From positions 1-64,000 of the forward strand of contig JBJXHN010000009.1 of assembly GCA_046233135.1 (NCBI GenBank): a DNA stretch of 64,000 nucleotides. Direction: 5' to 3'. Positions 34,809 through 46,200 of the stretch are shown piece after piece; within the stretch, counting starts at the first letter, position 1, and the number at the start of each line of letters is the position of its first letter. The stretch is from JBJXHN01 sp046233135 (GTDB lineage: Bacteria > Pseudomonadota > Alphaproteobacteria > Rhodospirillales > Rhodospirillaceae). A model generated the notes under the pieces. It did not search any database, had not been told where the DNA came from, and saw nothing but the letters and a program-made list of their open reading frames with translations. The translations under genes and the position numbers were made by a program.

Positions 34809-35384
34809 TCAAGTCAGGGCGGAAACATCAAGAAGACGGAGAAAAGCGCGCATCATGCCCGGGTGACCCGGCCAGGCCGGGGCCGTCACGAGATTGCCGT
34901 CGGTTACACACTCGGCGGGCGCCATAGGGACAAACCGGCCACCGGCCAGGGTCACCTCGGGTCCGACGGTGGGGTGGGCGGTCAGCCGCCGGCCCCGAAG
35001 CACATCCGCCGCGGCCAGGATCTGCGGACCGTGGCAGATCGCGGCGACGGGCAGACCCGCCTCCATGAAGCCACGGGTCAAAGCCAGGACGTCGGCATTC
35101 AGTCTCAAGTATTCCGGAGCCCGGCCACCGGGAAGATAAAGTCCCGCGTGATCGTCTCCGTCGACCAGGGAAAAGGTGGCGGTCAGGCAGAACCGGTGGC
35201 CGGCCGCTTCCCCGTAGGTCTGCGCACCGACATCATCGTGAATCACCGTCCGGATATACTCACCATATTTCTTTCCCGGGCAAATCACATCAACTTTAAA
35301 CCCAAACATATCGAGAACCTGGAAGGGAACCATAACCTCGTAATCTTCCACACAATCTCCAACAATGAAGAGAACGCGTTTCAT
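34809..35384 (-). CDS. DJ-1/PfpI-family protein
   Basis: A 191-residue class I glutamine amidotransferase-like protein with the nucleophile elbow AAICHGPQ (Cys117, His118) and Glu15 in the VEDYE segment near the active site. Family members include proteases, glyoxalase III and deglycases. Here it precedes the dehydratase by 69 bases and is first in the minus-strand operon next to the divergent promoter region, so a role in detoxifying aldehyde or methylglyoxal adducts is plausible but not shown. The ribosome site is weak (GAAG). Confidence 0.85.
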   Translation of the reverse strand: MKRVLFIVGDCVEDYEVMVPFQVLDMFGFKVDVICPGKKYGEYIRTVIHDDVGAQTYGEAAGHRFCLTATFSLVDGDDHAGLYLPGGRAPEYLRLNADVLALTRGFMEAGLPVAAICHGPQILAAADVLRGRRLTAHPTVGPEVTLAGGRFVPMAPAECVTDGNLVTAPAWPGHPGMMRAFLRLLDVSALT

Positions 35385-35451
35385 GGCCGCTTCCCGTGTC
35401 GTTATGTTTTGATGATTGACTTCGGTGACGGTACGCCCGAGCGGAGATTAT

Positions 35452-35581
35452 GGTCAACGCGACAGAATTGACCTGTATGGGTAAAGTTTTGACCACTCCC
35501 CGACGCCCCCGAGGCCACCTTCCCTCCCGGCACCTGGATGTCAATTTTTTCCCCATACAGGACAATTTTGTCGCGTTGACC
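35452..35581. promoter_or_regulatory. Long inverted repeat in the divergent control region
   Basis: Two 42-bp arms (35452-35493 and 35540-35581) are inverted copies matching at 36 of 42 positions, around a 46-bp spacer. Shared parts include GGTCAACGCGACA, CCTGTATGGG and TTGAC. The arms sit between the divergent DJ-1/dehydratase operon and the membrane protein gene, so each side receives the same sequence in outward orientation. This is best read as a mirrored promoter/operator for the AraC-type response regulator. No flanking target duplication is seen, which argues against a mobile element. The rest of 35582-35790 has a CGTGTGG/CCACACG palindrome at 35699-35712 but no other gene. Confidence 0.65.
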
Positions 35582-35790
35582 GTTTGGGAATGAAAAATAT
35601 ACTTCCATTACTCTCTTAGTTTTGCAGGTCAGTACTTCCCCACATCTTGGATACATGACCCTGAAGGACGTGAACGGGCGGACGGTCTTCGTTCACGACG
35701 TGTGGCCACACGCTTGGCCGGGCGGCAGTCCCTTGCACCGCCGCCGGCGGCCGGCCCCGGCAATCTCGGCAATCAACGCTGGAGGAAACG

Positions 35791-36702
35791 ATGTTGGCAG
35801 TTGGCGTTCTCGCCTCGTTCGGAGGCGGCATATTCGGAGCGGCGATAGGCGCCCTACCCGCTTTCGAATTCGTCGGTTTTCTGGTGATGATCGGTGTCGC
35901 GGTCCAGATCGGCGTGGCGCCGCTGGAACCCACTTTCTACGGCATCCCCTTCGACATGTTCGGCCCCCACGTGGGCGGCTTCGCTTCGGGCGTGGCGGCG
36001 GCGGCCTATGCGGCCTCCAAGGGCAAGCTGGACACCGGGCGCAATATCGTCGCCGGCATGATGGGCCTGAACCGGCCGGATGTGCTGCTGGTGGGCGGCA
36101 TCTTCGGCATTCTGGGCTACGTCATCCAATACATGCTGACCCTGGTGCCCGATTTCGGCCCCGGCCTGGCCTGGACCGACACCGTGGCACTGACCGTTGT
36201 CATCTCGTCGATGATCGCCCGCCTGCTGTGGGGCAAGACCGGCCTGTTCGGCCACGCAGAACCGGGCCGCGCGTTCTATTCCCCCTCTGACGGCGCCAAA
36301 TGGCTGGCTTTCGAAAGCGATGGCGGGCAGCTGGTGGTGATCGGTGTCGGCGTCGGCCTGATGTGCGGCTACCTCGGCGTGGTCTACGGCGGTCCGGGCG
36401 TCTTCCTGTCTTTCGGCATCGCGGCCGCCAGCCTGGTCTTCCTGCAATTCGGCGTGAAGATCCCCGTCACCCACCACATCGCCCTGCCCGCCGCCATCGC
36501 CGCGGCCAGTTCGGGCAGCGTGGTCTGGGGCGGCATCGTCGGCGTGCTCTGCGCCTTTGGCGGCGAGTTCTTCGCCCGCACCTTCCTGTCCCACGGCGAT
36601 ACCCACATCGACCCGCCGGCTTGCACCATCGCGGTCATGACGCTGATCGTGAATCTGCTGACCCACCTGGGCTTCTGGGACATCGCGCATATCCCGTTCT
36701 GA
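35791..36702 (+). CDS. Multi-spanning inner-membrane protein of the microcompartment locus
   Basis: A 303-residue very hydrophobic protein with about eight to nine transmembrane segments. GGAGG lies five bases before the ATG. The sequence is rich in Gly and Ala in the membrane segments, with few charged residues; FYGIPFDMFGPHVGGFASG and the segment GDTHIDPPACTIAV before the last helix stand out. I do not recognise the family with certainty. Its place opposite the dehydratase operon and before the kinase gene suggests a facilitator or exporter for propanediol, propionate or propanol. It shows no ATPase domain or signal peptide. Confidence 0.7.
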   Translation: MLAVGVLASFGGGIFGAAIGALPAFEFVGFLVMIGVAVQIGVAPLEPTFYGIPFDMFGPHVGGFASGVAAAAYAASKGKLDTGRNIVAGMMGLNRPDVLLVGGIFGILGYVIQYMLTLVPDFGPGLAWTDTVALTVVISSMIARLLWGKTGLFGHAEPGRAFYSPSDGAKWLAFESDGGQLVVIGVGVGLMCGYLGVVYGGPGVFLSFGIAAASLVFLQFGVKIPVTHHIALPAAIAAASSGSVVWGGIVGVLCAFGGEFFARTFLSHGDTHIDPPACTIAVMTLIVNLLTHLGFWDIAHIPF

Positions 36703-36739
36703 GGCGGACGGACCGTCCGGCCCCCCTGTCCTCCCGGTC

Positions 36740-36780
36740 AAAGGCGGGGCGATCCCCTGGGTCGCGCCGCCTTTTGCCTT
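36740..36780 (+). terminator. Terminator between the membrane protein and ackA genes
   Basis: AAAGGCGG pairs with CCGCCTTT (36767-36774), extended inside by GCGA/TCGC across a G-G mismatch, and is followed by TTGCCTT. It would reduce read-through into the kinase gene. Confidence 0.6.
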
Positions 36781-36819
36781 ATCCCCCTTCCCCCCCACCC
36801 GAAGATCGGAGCGGATCCC

Positions 36820-38083
<1,264 letters not shown>

Positions 38084-38085
<2 letters not shown>

Positions 38086-38114
38086 GCGCGCCCGGTTCCC
38101 TGCCCCGGGCGCCT
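38084..38114. terminator. Hairpin between convergent ackA and glycosyltransferase genes
   Basis: AGGCGC-GC-CCGG pairs with CCGGGCGCCT with a 2-nt bulge and overlaps both stop codons. U-tracts are weak on both sides. It probably gives partial bidirectional termination. Confidence 0.4.
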
Positions 38115-40122
38115 AAAGGGCGTCGGGATCGGGAACCAGCCGCGTATCGGCGGCGATGGGACGGAACTGGTGGCGGCGGGCCAGATGGCTGCGCCACCAG
38201 CCTTCGTAGTCCGGCATGGCCTGGATCTCCACGCCTTCGTGATCGAAGCCGGCGGACACCTCCAGATAGGCATCCAGGTTGGTCAGATCCGGCCTGGGCG
38301 TCCGCCCCTCCAGATAGTCCGTCCACATGGTGCCGTACAGGTCTTCCAGCCCCGCCACCAGCCGGGGCGTGTCGAACAGCACGCAGGTATCGCGGCCGGC
38401 CCGCAGCGTTTCAGCCAGGGCGCGCAGCTTCTCCCGGTCCTTCCCCAGGGCAATGGCCCGCTCCACATACTCCTCCAGCGAGGTGCAGACCATCTCCGGC
38501 AGGCCGGCGGACCGCACCAGGCTGCCCCCCACCCGCGAGGCAAAGGACCGGCCGCTGGCCGTCAGCACCGGCACCCCCATCCACAGGGCGTCCGACGCCG
38601 TGGTATGGGCGCCATAGGGCGTCGTATCAAGGAACAGGTCGGCCAGGGGATAGCGTGCCAGATGGTCGGCGTTGGCCATCTTGCCGGCGAACACCAGCCG
38701 CTCGCGGGTGATACCCCGCTCTTCGGCGTGAGCGAGCAGGCGGCCGGTGGTGGCATCGTCGGTCTTCAGCAGCCATAGCACCGATCCCGGCACCCCGGCC
38801 AGGATCGTCAACCAGCGATCGAAGGTGAAACGGGAGATCTTGTGGGTCCCGTTGAAGCAGCAGAACACGGTGCCGTCTTCTGGCAGGCCGGCGTCGGCCC
38901 GGGTCGGCCGGCGGTCGGACACGATCCGGCCCCGGTTGTTGGGCTGATAGCAGGGCAGCCGCATGACCCGCTCGGAAACGTAATGCTCGTGCCCGGACGG
39001 CAGGATCCAGTCGTCGGCGATGACGTAGTGGTGATAAGGGCTGGCCATGGTGCCGGGATAGCCCAGCCAGTTGACGATCACCGGCGCCGGCCGGCGCGCC
39101 ACCACCTTCAGCCGCGCTTCGCGGGTGTAGCCGTTGAGATCCACCAGGATCTGTATGCCGTCTTCGGCGATGCGCTGTGCGGCCGCGTTGTCGTCGCCGG
39201 CCAGCCGGACCCAATGGTCGGCGCTGCTCTTGAAGCCTTCGTGCAGGGAATCCTTCGACTCGATCCCGCAGTAATAGGCGAAAACCTCCACCTTGCTGCG
39301 GTCGTGCAGGCCCGGAACCTCGGCCATCAGGTAGCCCACCGCATGTTCGCGCAGGTCCGACGACAGATAGCCCACCCGCAGCGGCCCGCCATGGTCCTTC
39401 GCCCGAGGCCAGGCGGTCATGGCCCCGGCCGGGGTCCCCACGTCCTTTTTGTTGTAGTGGGCGGCCAGAGCCAGTTGATACAGCGGGTCGTCGGTCAGCG
39501 CCGCCGCCGACAGCGGCGACAGCCCGGTCACCAGGGTTTCCCGGTCGATGCGTTCGGTGGTCGACAGCACCGGCCATTCGCACTGCCGCTGACGCAGGGC
39601 CACCAGATGCTGGATCACCTCCCGCTGGCGGGGATCCAGGTCCAGGCTCTGCCGCAGCATGCCTTCGGCGCCCTCGTCCTGGTTCACCGCTTCCAGAGTC
39701 CGCGCGATCTGGTTCAGGGCCATGGTCTTGTGGGTGATGGCCGCCCCATCCACCGCTTCCAACTGCTTCAGGATCACCGACCAGCGGGCCACCGCCGGAC
39801 CGACCCCGCCCTGACGCTCCAGGATCCGCCCCAGGTTGATATGCGCGGGCATGAACGTGGGCGCGAGGGCAACGGCGCGCTCCAGGCGCTCCCGGGCCTC
39901 GTCCAGCCGCCCGGCATCGGACAGAACCACCGAGTGATTGAACAACACCGCATGCAGCAGCGGATGCTCCGGATTCAGGCGGGTCCAGGCGGCATACAGC
40001 TGCTCCGCCGCCCCTTCCTGCCCGCTCTGTTTCAGAGTATCGGCCGTCCGGACCAGGCCGAGCAGGTCTAGGCCCTGCACCATCGACGTGATGACGGCCG
40101 GAGTCAGGATATCACTGGACAT
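38113..40122 (-). CDS. TPR-GT41 glycosyltransferase (SPINDLY/OGT-like)
   Basis: A 669-residue cytoplasmic glycosyltransferase; the ATG at 40122 (MSSDILTPAV) is preferred over a longer start. Residues about 25-210 hold TPR repeats (LLHAVLFNHSVVLSDAGRLDEARERLERAV and the next two), and about 255-625 the GT41 catalytic region: LRVGYLSSDLREHAVGY with the candidate catalytic His, LVDLNGY, PVIVNWLGYPGTM, the CCFNGTHK segment, and DTTPYGAHTTASDALWMGVPVLT for UDP-sugar binding. Relatives add GlcNAc or hexoses to Ser/Thr, and HMW1C-type relatives to Asn. It lies 119 bases after the giant repeat protein on the same strand, so that protein is the prime candidate acceptor. Confidence 0.88.
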   Translation of the reverse strand: MSSDILTPAVITSMVQGLDLLGLVRTADTLKQSGQEGAAEQLYAAWTRLNPEHPLLHAVLFNHSVVLSDAGRLDEARERLERAVALAPTFMPAHINLGRILERQGGVGPAVARWSVILKQLEAVDGAAITHKTMALNQIARTLEAVNQDEGAEGMLRQSLDLDPRQREVIQHLVALRQRQCEWPVLSTTERIDRETLVTGLSPLSAAALTDDPLYQLALAAHYNKKDVGTPAGAMTAWPRAKDHGGPLRVGYLSSDLREHAVGYLMAEVPGLHDRSKVEVFAYYCGIESKDSLHEGFKSSADHWVRLAGDDNAAAQRIAEDGIQILVDLNGYTREARLKVVARRPAPVIVNWLGYPGTMASPYHHYVIADDWILPSGHEHYVSERVMRLPCYQPNNRGRIVSDRRPTRADAGLPEDGTVFCCFNGTHKISRFTFDRWLTILAGVPGSVLWLLKTDDATTGRLLAHAEERGITRERLVFAGKMANADHLARYPLADLFLDTTPYGAHTTASDALWMGVPVLTASGRSFASRVGGSLVRSAGLPEMVCTSLEEYVERAIALGKDREKLRALAETLRAGRDTCVLFDTPRLVAGLEDLYGTMWTDYLEGRTPRPDLTNLDAYLEVSAGFDHEGVEIQAMPDYEGWWRSHLARRHQFRPIAADTRLVPDPDAL

Positions 40123-40147
40123 GGTTCTGGCTTGCCTTTCCAAAGGC

Positions 40148-40170
40148 CGGCGGGGCATGGCGCCCCGCCG
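40148..40170 (-). repeat. Hairpin just upstream of the glycosyltransferase gene
   Basis: CGGCGGGGC pairs with GCCCCGCCG around a 5-nt loop, 26-48 bases before the glycosyltransferase ATG in the short gap after the repeat protein. It could lower read-through or translation of the enzyme relative to its acceptor. Confidence 0.5.
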
Positions 40171-40241
40171 TGTCGGGATATGAAGGGGATGGCGTGCGGC
40201 CGATGGCCCGACCGCCAGGGGACGTCAGGCGCCGCTACGCG

Positions 40242-43200
40242 CTATGCGACCGCCCGGTCCAGCGCCGCGATGACGTCGTCACTCAGGCCTGCCAGCTGGG
40301 TTTCCGTCAGGGCATCCACCTGTTCGGGCAGGAAAGATTCCAGCTGGGTCGCGGTCAGACGGGACAGCATGGTCGTCGGCAGCTCGGCCATGGTCGTCGT
40401 CGTCAACGCTTCCAGCTGGACGGCGGACAGCTCGTTCAGTCTGGTCTGCGAGATCGTCGACAACTGGGTGACCGTCAGCGCCGACGCCTGGGTCGGGGTC
40501 AGGGCCGCCATCTGGGTGCTCGTCAGACTGTCCAGTTCGGTCGCCGTCAGGCTGGAGATCTGGGTTTCATCCAGCGAGATGAACTGCGTCCACGACAGCC
40601 CCTGCAATTGTTCGGCGGTCAGGGAGCGCAGCTGCATGCGGACCAGACCGTCCAGCTGGGTCGTGGTCAGGGCGGCGATGCCGGTGACCCCCAGATCGTT
40701 GATCGCCGTGGTGCTCAGGGCGCCGATCTGGGTGGGGGACAGACCACTCAGCTGGGTCAGCGTCATGGTGTCGATCTGCTCTTCCGTCAGGCCCAGCAGG
40801 GCGATGACGGACAGCGATCCCACCTGGGACGCGCTCAGGGCCGAGAACTGGGTGGTGCTCAGCGCCGACAGCTGGTCCCGGGTCATGCCGTGCAGCTCCG
40901 TGGTGGTCAGCAGCGAGATCACCGTTTCGGACAGGCTGGATACCTGGGTCGGCGTCATGCCCGCGAAGCCGGTCGCCGACAGACTGGTCCACTGGGTGGC
41001 GGTCAGGGCGGCCACCTGATCCGGGGTCAGGGACGCCACCTGGGACGCCGTCAGTCCACCGATCTGGGTGGAGGTCATCGCCGCGATCCGTGTGGTGCTG
41101 ACCCCGGCGATCTGGGTCGTGGTCAGCGCGCCGACACCGGTCTCGGACAGGGCCTGCCACTGGGCAGCGCTCAGGGCTTCCAGCACGGTCGCGGAAAGGC
41201 CGGAGACCGTTTCGGTCGACAGCGCCCCGATTTCCGTGGTCGTCAGCGCCCCCAGCTGGGTGGCGGTCAGCCCGGCGAGGTCATCGGCGGACAACCCGGC
41301 CACGCCCCGGGTGGACAAACCGGCGATCTGGGTCGCCGACAGGGCCGCCAGCGCCGTCGCGCTCAGGCTGTCCACCTGATCTTCGGTCAGACCGCCCATC
41401 TGGGTCGCCGACAGAGACGCGATCTGGGTGGTGGTCAATGCGGCCAGCTGGTCGGTGCTCAGCCCGCCCACCTGGCTCGCCGTCAGCGCCGACAGGGCGG
41501 TGGTGGTCATCAGCGCCATCGCCGTCGGGCTGAGGCCGGTGATCGCCGTCGAGCTCAGCGCCGCCATCTGCGTGGTGGTCAGGGACTTCAGCCGCGTCGT
41601 GTTCAGGCTCGACAGCTGGGTTTCGGTCAGGCCCGAGATGGCCGTAGCGCTCAGCGCCGACAGCTGGGTGGTGGTCAGGGTGGCCAGTTGCGCGGTGGAC
41701 AGGGCCGCCACCTCGGTCGCCACCAGACCCCGGATCTGGGTGGTGGACAGGGCGTTCAGCACCGTGGTGTTCAACTGCCCCACCTGGGTGGTCGTCAGCC
41801 CGCCCAGCGCGGTCGCGGACAAGGCGCCGATCTGGGTCGTGGTCAGGCCCGCCATCTGCGTTTCGGTCAGCCCCTTGATGCCCGACGTGGACAGGGCCGA
41901 CACCTGGGTGCTTGACAGGACAGCCATCTGGGTGGCGGTCAGGGCCGACACCTGATCGGCGGTCAGGCCCGACATGCCCGTTGCAGTCAGCATCCGCAGC
42001 TGGGTGGTGGTCAGCGACGCCAGGGTGTCTTCGGACAGGCCGGAGATCTGGGTCGCGTTCAGCGCCCCCACCTGGGTGGTGGTCAGCGCGGCCGCGGCCG
42101 TGACGGTCAGGCCGCTCAGTCCGTCGGTGGACAGCGCCTGGATCTGATTGGCCGTCAGCGCCGCCAGCTGGGCCGAAGACAACGCCCCCACTTCGGTGGC
42201 TGTCAGCGCTTCCACCTGGGTCAAGGCCAGGGAACGGATCTGGGTGGTGGACAGGGCGGCCAGCTGCGTATCATCCAGCGCCGCGATCACCGTGGTGCTC
42301 AAGGCCCGCAGCTGGGTGGTGGACAGGCTCGACAGCGTGGCCTCGGTCAGGCCGGACACCTGCTCCGACCCCAGTCCGGCGAGCATGGCCACGGTCAGGG
42401 AATCCACCTGGGTGGCGTTCAGCCCGGCGATGGCCGTGGTGGTCAGACCGCTGACCGCCTCTCCGGACAGGGAGGCAAGCTGGGTGCTGGACAGGCTGGC
42501 AAGCTGGGTGGCGCTCAGGGACTCCGCCTGATCTTCCGTCAACCCGCCCATGGCGGAGGTGGAAAGGGCGGACAGGGTCCGGGTCGACAGCGCCGCGATA
42601 TGCTCCGGCGTGACCTCGGCCAGCTGTGCGGCGCTCAGAACCCCTAGCTGGGTGGTGGTCAGGGCTTCCAGGATGGAAATGTCCAGATCGCCGACGGCGG
42701 TCGTCGACAGGGCAGCGATCTGGCGGGTCGACAGCGCGCCCAGCTGAGTGGTGCTCAACTCCTCCAGCTGGCTGGCGTCCAGGCTTTGCATCTGGGTGGT
42801 GGTCAGCGCGGACAGCTGGCGGGTGGACAGGGCGGCTGCCTGGGCGGCGCTGAGGCCGTCCAGAGCTGCCGCCGACAGGGCTTCGACCTGCCGGGTGGAC
42901 AGGGCGGCCAACTGCGCGTCGCTCAGGCCTTCCACCTGCTCCGCCCCCAGTCCGCCAATGGCCGAGGTACTCAGCATAGCCACCTGGGTGGTGGAGAAGG
43001 CGGCCATCTGGGTCTCGGCCAGTTCGGGCAGTTGGGTGGCTTCCAGCGCCCTGATCTGGGTGGTGGTCAGAACGGCGATCTGGTCGGTGGTCAGCCCGGA
43101 CAAGGCGGTGGAACTGAGGCGCCCGATCTGGGTGGCGTTCAGGCCGGCCACCTGCGTGGTGCTCAGGGAGTCCATCTGATCGGCGGTCAACCCGGCAAGC

Positions 43201-46200
43201 CCGTTCGCTGTCAGCGCATTGAGCTGGGTCGAGGTCAGGGACCCGATCTGCGTTTCGGTCAGATAGCTCACCGCAGCCGCATCCAGGCGGCCCATCACCG
43301 TGGCATTCAGGCCGGACAGCTGATCGGTGGTCAGAGCCTCCATCTGGTAGGCTTCGAAGGCCGCCCAATGGGTCGCGGTCAAGACGTTCAGCTGGCTCGT
43401 TGACAGGCTGGCGAGCTGTTCCGTCGACAGGCCGGACAGGGCGTCGGCGGACAACCGGGCCAGTTGGCTGTAGCTCAGAGCGGCCAGCTGGCTTTCCGAC
43501 AGGGCTTCCACCTGGGTATCGGTCAGGCCGCCGATCGCCGTTGTGGTCAGGGCGCCCAGCTGGGTGGCGGTCAGGGACGACACCTCGTCAGCCGTCAGCC
43601 CGGACACCGCGTTGGCGCTCAACGCCCTCAGTTGGGCTGTGGACAGGGCGGACAGGGCGGTCGGCGTCAATGCCCCGACCTGGGTCGCGGTCAGTCCCGC
43701 CACCTGGGTGGTGGTCAGGGACGCCAGCTGGGTCGCGCTCAGGGCGCTCATTTGGGTCTCGGCGAGCCCGCTGATCTGGGTTGCGGTCAGATTGGACAGC
43801 ACCGTCCCCGGCAAGGCATCAATGGTCGTCTCGGTCAGGCCGCCGATCGCCTGGTGCGACAAGGCGGCCAGCTGAGTGGACGAGAAGGCGGCCAGTTCGT
43901 CCGCGGTCAGCATGGACAGCTGCTCGGCGGTCAAGCCCGCCAGCTGGGTGCGGGTCAGCCCGGCCAAGTTGGTGGCCGTCAGGGCGGCGATCTGGTTGGT
44001 GGACAGGGCACCGATCTGGGTCCGGGTCAGGCCGGCCAACTGGGTGGCGGTCAGATCCCCCAACAGATCGGCCCCCAGAGAGGCGACCTGGGTTTCCGTC
44101 AGCGCCGCGAGGGCCGTGGCCGTCAGGGCCGCCAGCTGGGTATCGGACAGCGAAGCGATCTGCACTTCGCTCAGGCTTTGGATCTGCGAGGCGTTCAGAC
44201 CGGCAATCTGGGTAGTCGACAGCTCCGCCAGATCGCTGACACTCAGGGCCGTCAGGCTGTCGCCGGTCAGGCCGGCAATCTGAGTCGCCTTCAGCGACTG
44301 CACCTGGGTCTCGTCGAAAGCACTAAACGCCTGTGCGGAGAGCGCCCCGATATGGGTGGTGTTGAATCCCTGCATCTGGGTGGTGGTCAGGGCCGCCGCC
44401 TGGGTCGCGCTGAAGGCCGCAACGGCAGTGGCGGACATGCGGGCGATGCTGCTGGCCACCAGAACGGCCAGCTGGTCCAGACTTAGATTGCTGACGGTCT
44501 CTCCCGTGAAGGCCGCAAGCTGGCTGTGCCTCATCGCCGCCACCTGCTCCGTCGACAGGGCGGCCAGCTGTTCGCCGGACAAGGTGGCGATCACGGTCTG
44601 GCTCAGGCCCGACACCTGGGTGGGGGTCAGGGCGGAGAACCATGTGGGATCAAGCAAGGCCCTCTGCGTCTCGGTCAGACCCGCCAGGCCGGTGACACTC
44701 AAAGCCGCCTGCCGGGTACCGGTCAGGGTATCGAACTGGGTGCTGGTCAGCCCCGCCATCTGGGTGGTGGTCAGGCCCGCCAGCTGGTCATTGGTCAACT
44801 CGTTCAGGTTCGCGGCGCCAAGGGCGGAAATGCCCTCGCTGCTCAATCCCGCGAGCTGGGTGGTGGACAAGGCCTGGACCTGAGCCGCCGACAGACTGTT
44901 GAACGCGGTCGAGGTCATCGCCCCGATCTGGGTCGACGTCAAATACCCCATCTGCTCTTCACTCAGCGCCCCCACCTGCTCGGCACTCAGGCTGGCCATG
45001 CCGGTGACCGTCAACCCGATCATCAGATTGGACGACATCGCAGCCATCGCCGATGGGGTCAGCCCCGTAATGGCCGTTTCGGACAGGGCTGCCAGCTGCG
45101 TGGAGGCCATGCGCTCGATCTGGGAAGACGTCAGCCCCGCCGACTGGGTGGCCGTTAACTGGCCGAGTTGCCCACGACTGAGCGCGCGGACCTGGGACGG
45201 GTCCAAGGCACTGATCTGGGTGGGGGACAGCCAGGCAATCTGCGAAGTGGTCAGCCCGCTCATTTGATTGAAGGTGAAGGCGGACACCTGGTCTTCGCTC
45301 AGGGATTCTATCTGGGTCTGATTGAACCCGCTGATCTGCGTCGAGGTCAGGCTGGCCAGCTGGGTCGTCGTGAATTCGGACAGATCGGTCGCACTCAGCA
45401 GGCCGATCGTGGTCCGGCTCAATCCCGACAGCTGGGTGGAGGTCAAGGACGCGATCTGATTGTCGTCCAGGGACTGCAGCGCTGTCGCCGTCAGGGCAGC
45501 AAACTGGGTAGAACTCAGCCCCGCCAGCTGGGTGGTGCTGAGCGACGCCAGCTGCTCGCCGTTCAGGGAAGCGATGGCCCGGGTGGTCAACCCCGACAAC
45601 CGGGTGGCATCGATGGCCGACAGCTGGGTAACCGACAAGCCGTCCACCTGCGCCGACGAGAAGCCCCGAACCTGCGCAAAGGACAAAACCCCAAGCTGAC
45701 TGGTCGACAGGGCAGCGACCTGAGTGGCGGACATCATTCCGATCTGGCTTGCGTCCAGCCCCCGCATCTGGGTGGTTGTCAGGCCCTGAATCTGCGAGGT
45801 TGTCAGAGCCTGTATCTGGGTAACCCCAAGGAAACCCAACCCCGTCGCGCCCAGAGCACCAAGCTGCGTCGCATCCAGCGACGCCACCTGGGTCGACGTC
45901 AGGCTACGCACCTGCGCCGATGTCAGAATGGCAAGCTGCGCGGTCGAAAACTCATCAAGATCGGCCTCGGACAGAGAGGCCACGGCCGCCACGCTCAGCG
46001 CCCGGATCTGGTCATCATTGAGCACCGCCACCTGACCGTCATCCAGGGCGCGCACCGCCGTGGTGGTCAGGGCAGAAATCTGACCGGTGGTCAGGGCCGC
46101 CAGCTGGGCACCCGACAGCGCCGCCATGTCGGCCCCGTCCAGCCCCTTCAGGGCCATCGTCGTCAAAGCCTGGACATGGTCCGTCGTCAGGGCGCCCAGC

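Noticed and set aside
35452..35581. Miniature transposon (MITE) made of the 42-bp inverted arms
   Set aside because: No target-site duplication flanks the arms and no second copy was seen in the window. The position between divergent operons of one pathway favours a regulatory role, although a genome search is needed to exclude the idea.
40170..41915. Plus-strand frame with GGGQGRDLG-type repeats opposite the giant gene
   Set aside because: It only mirrors the 24-bp coding periodicity of the minus-strand gene and is broken into shorter frames along the array, whereas the minus-strand frame is open for 6.7 kb.
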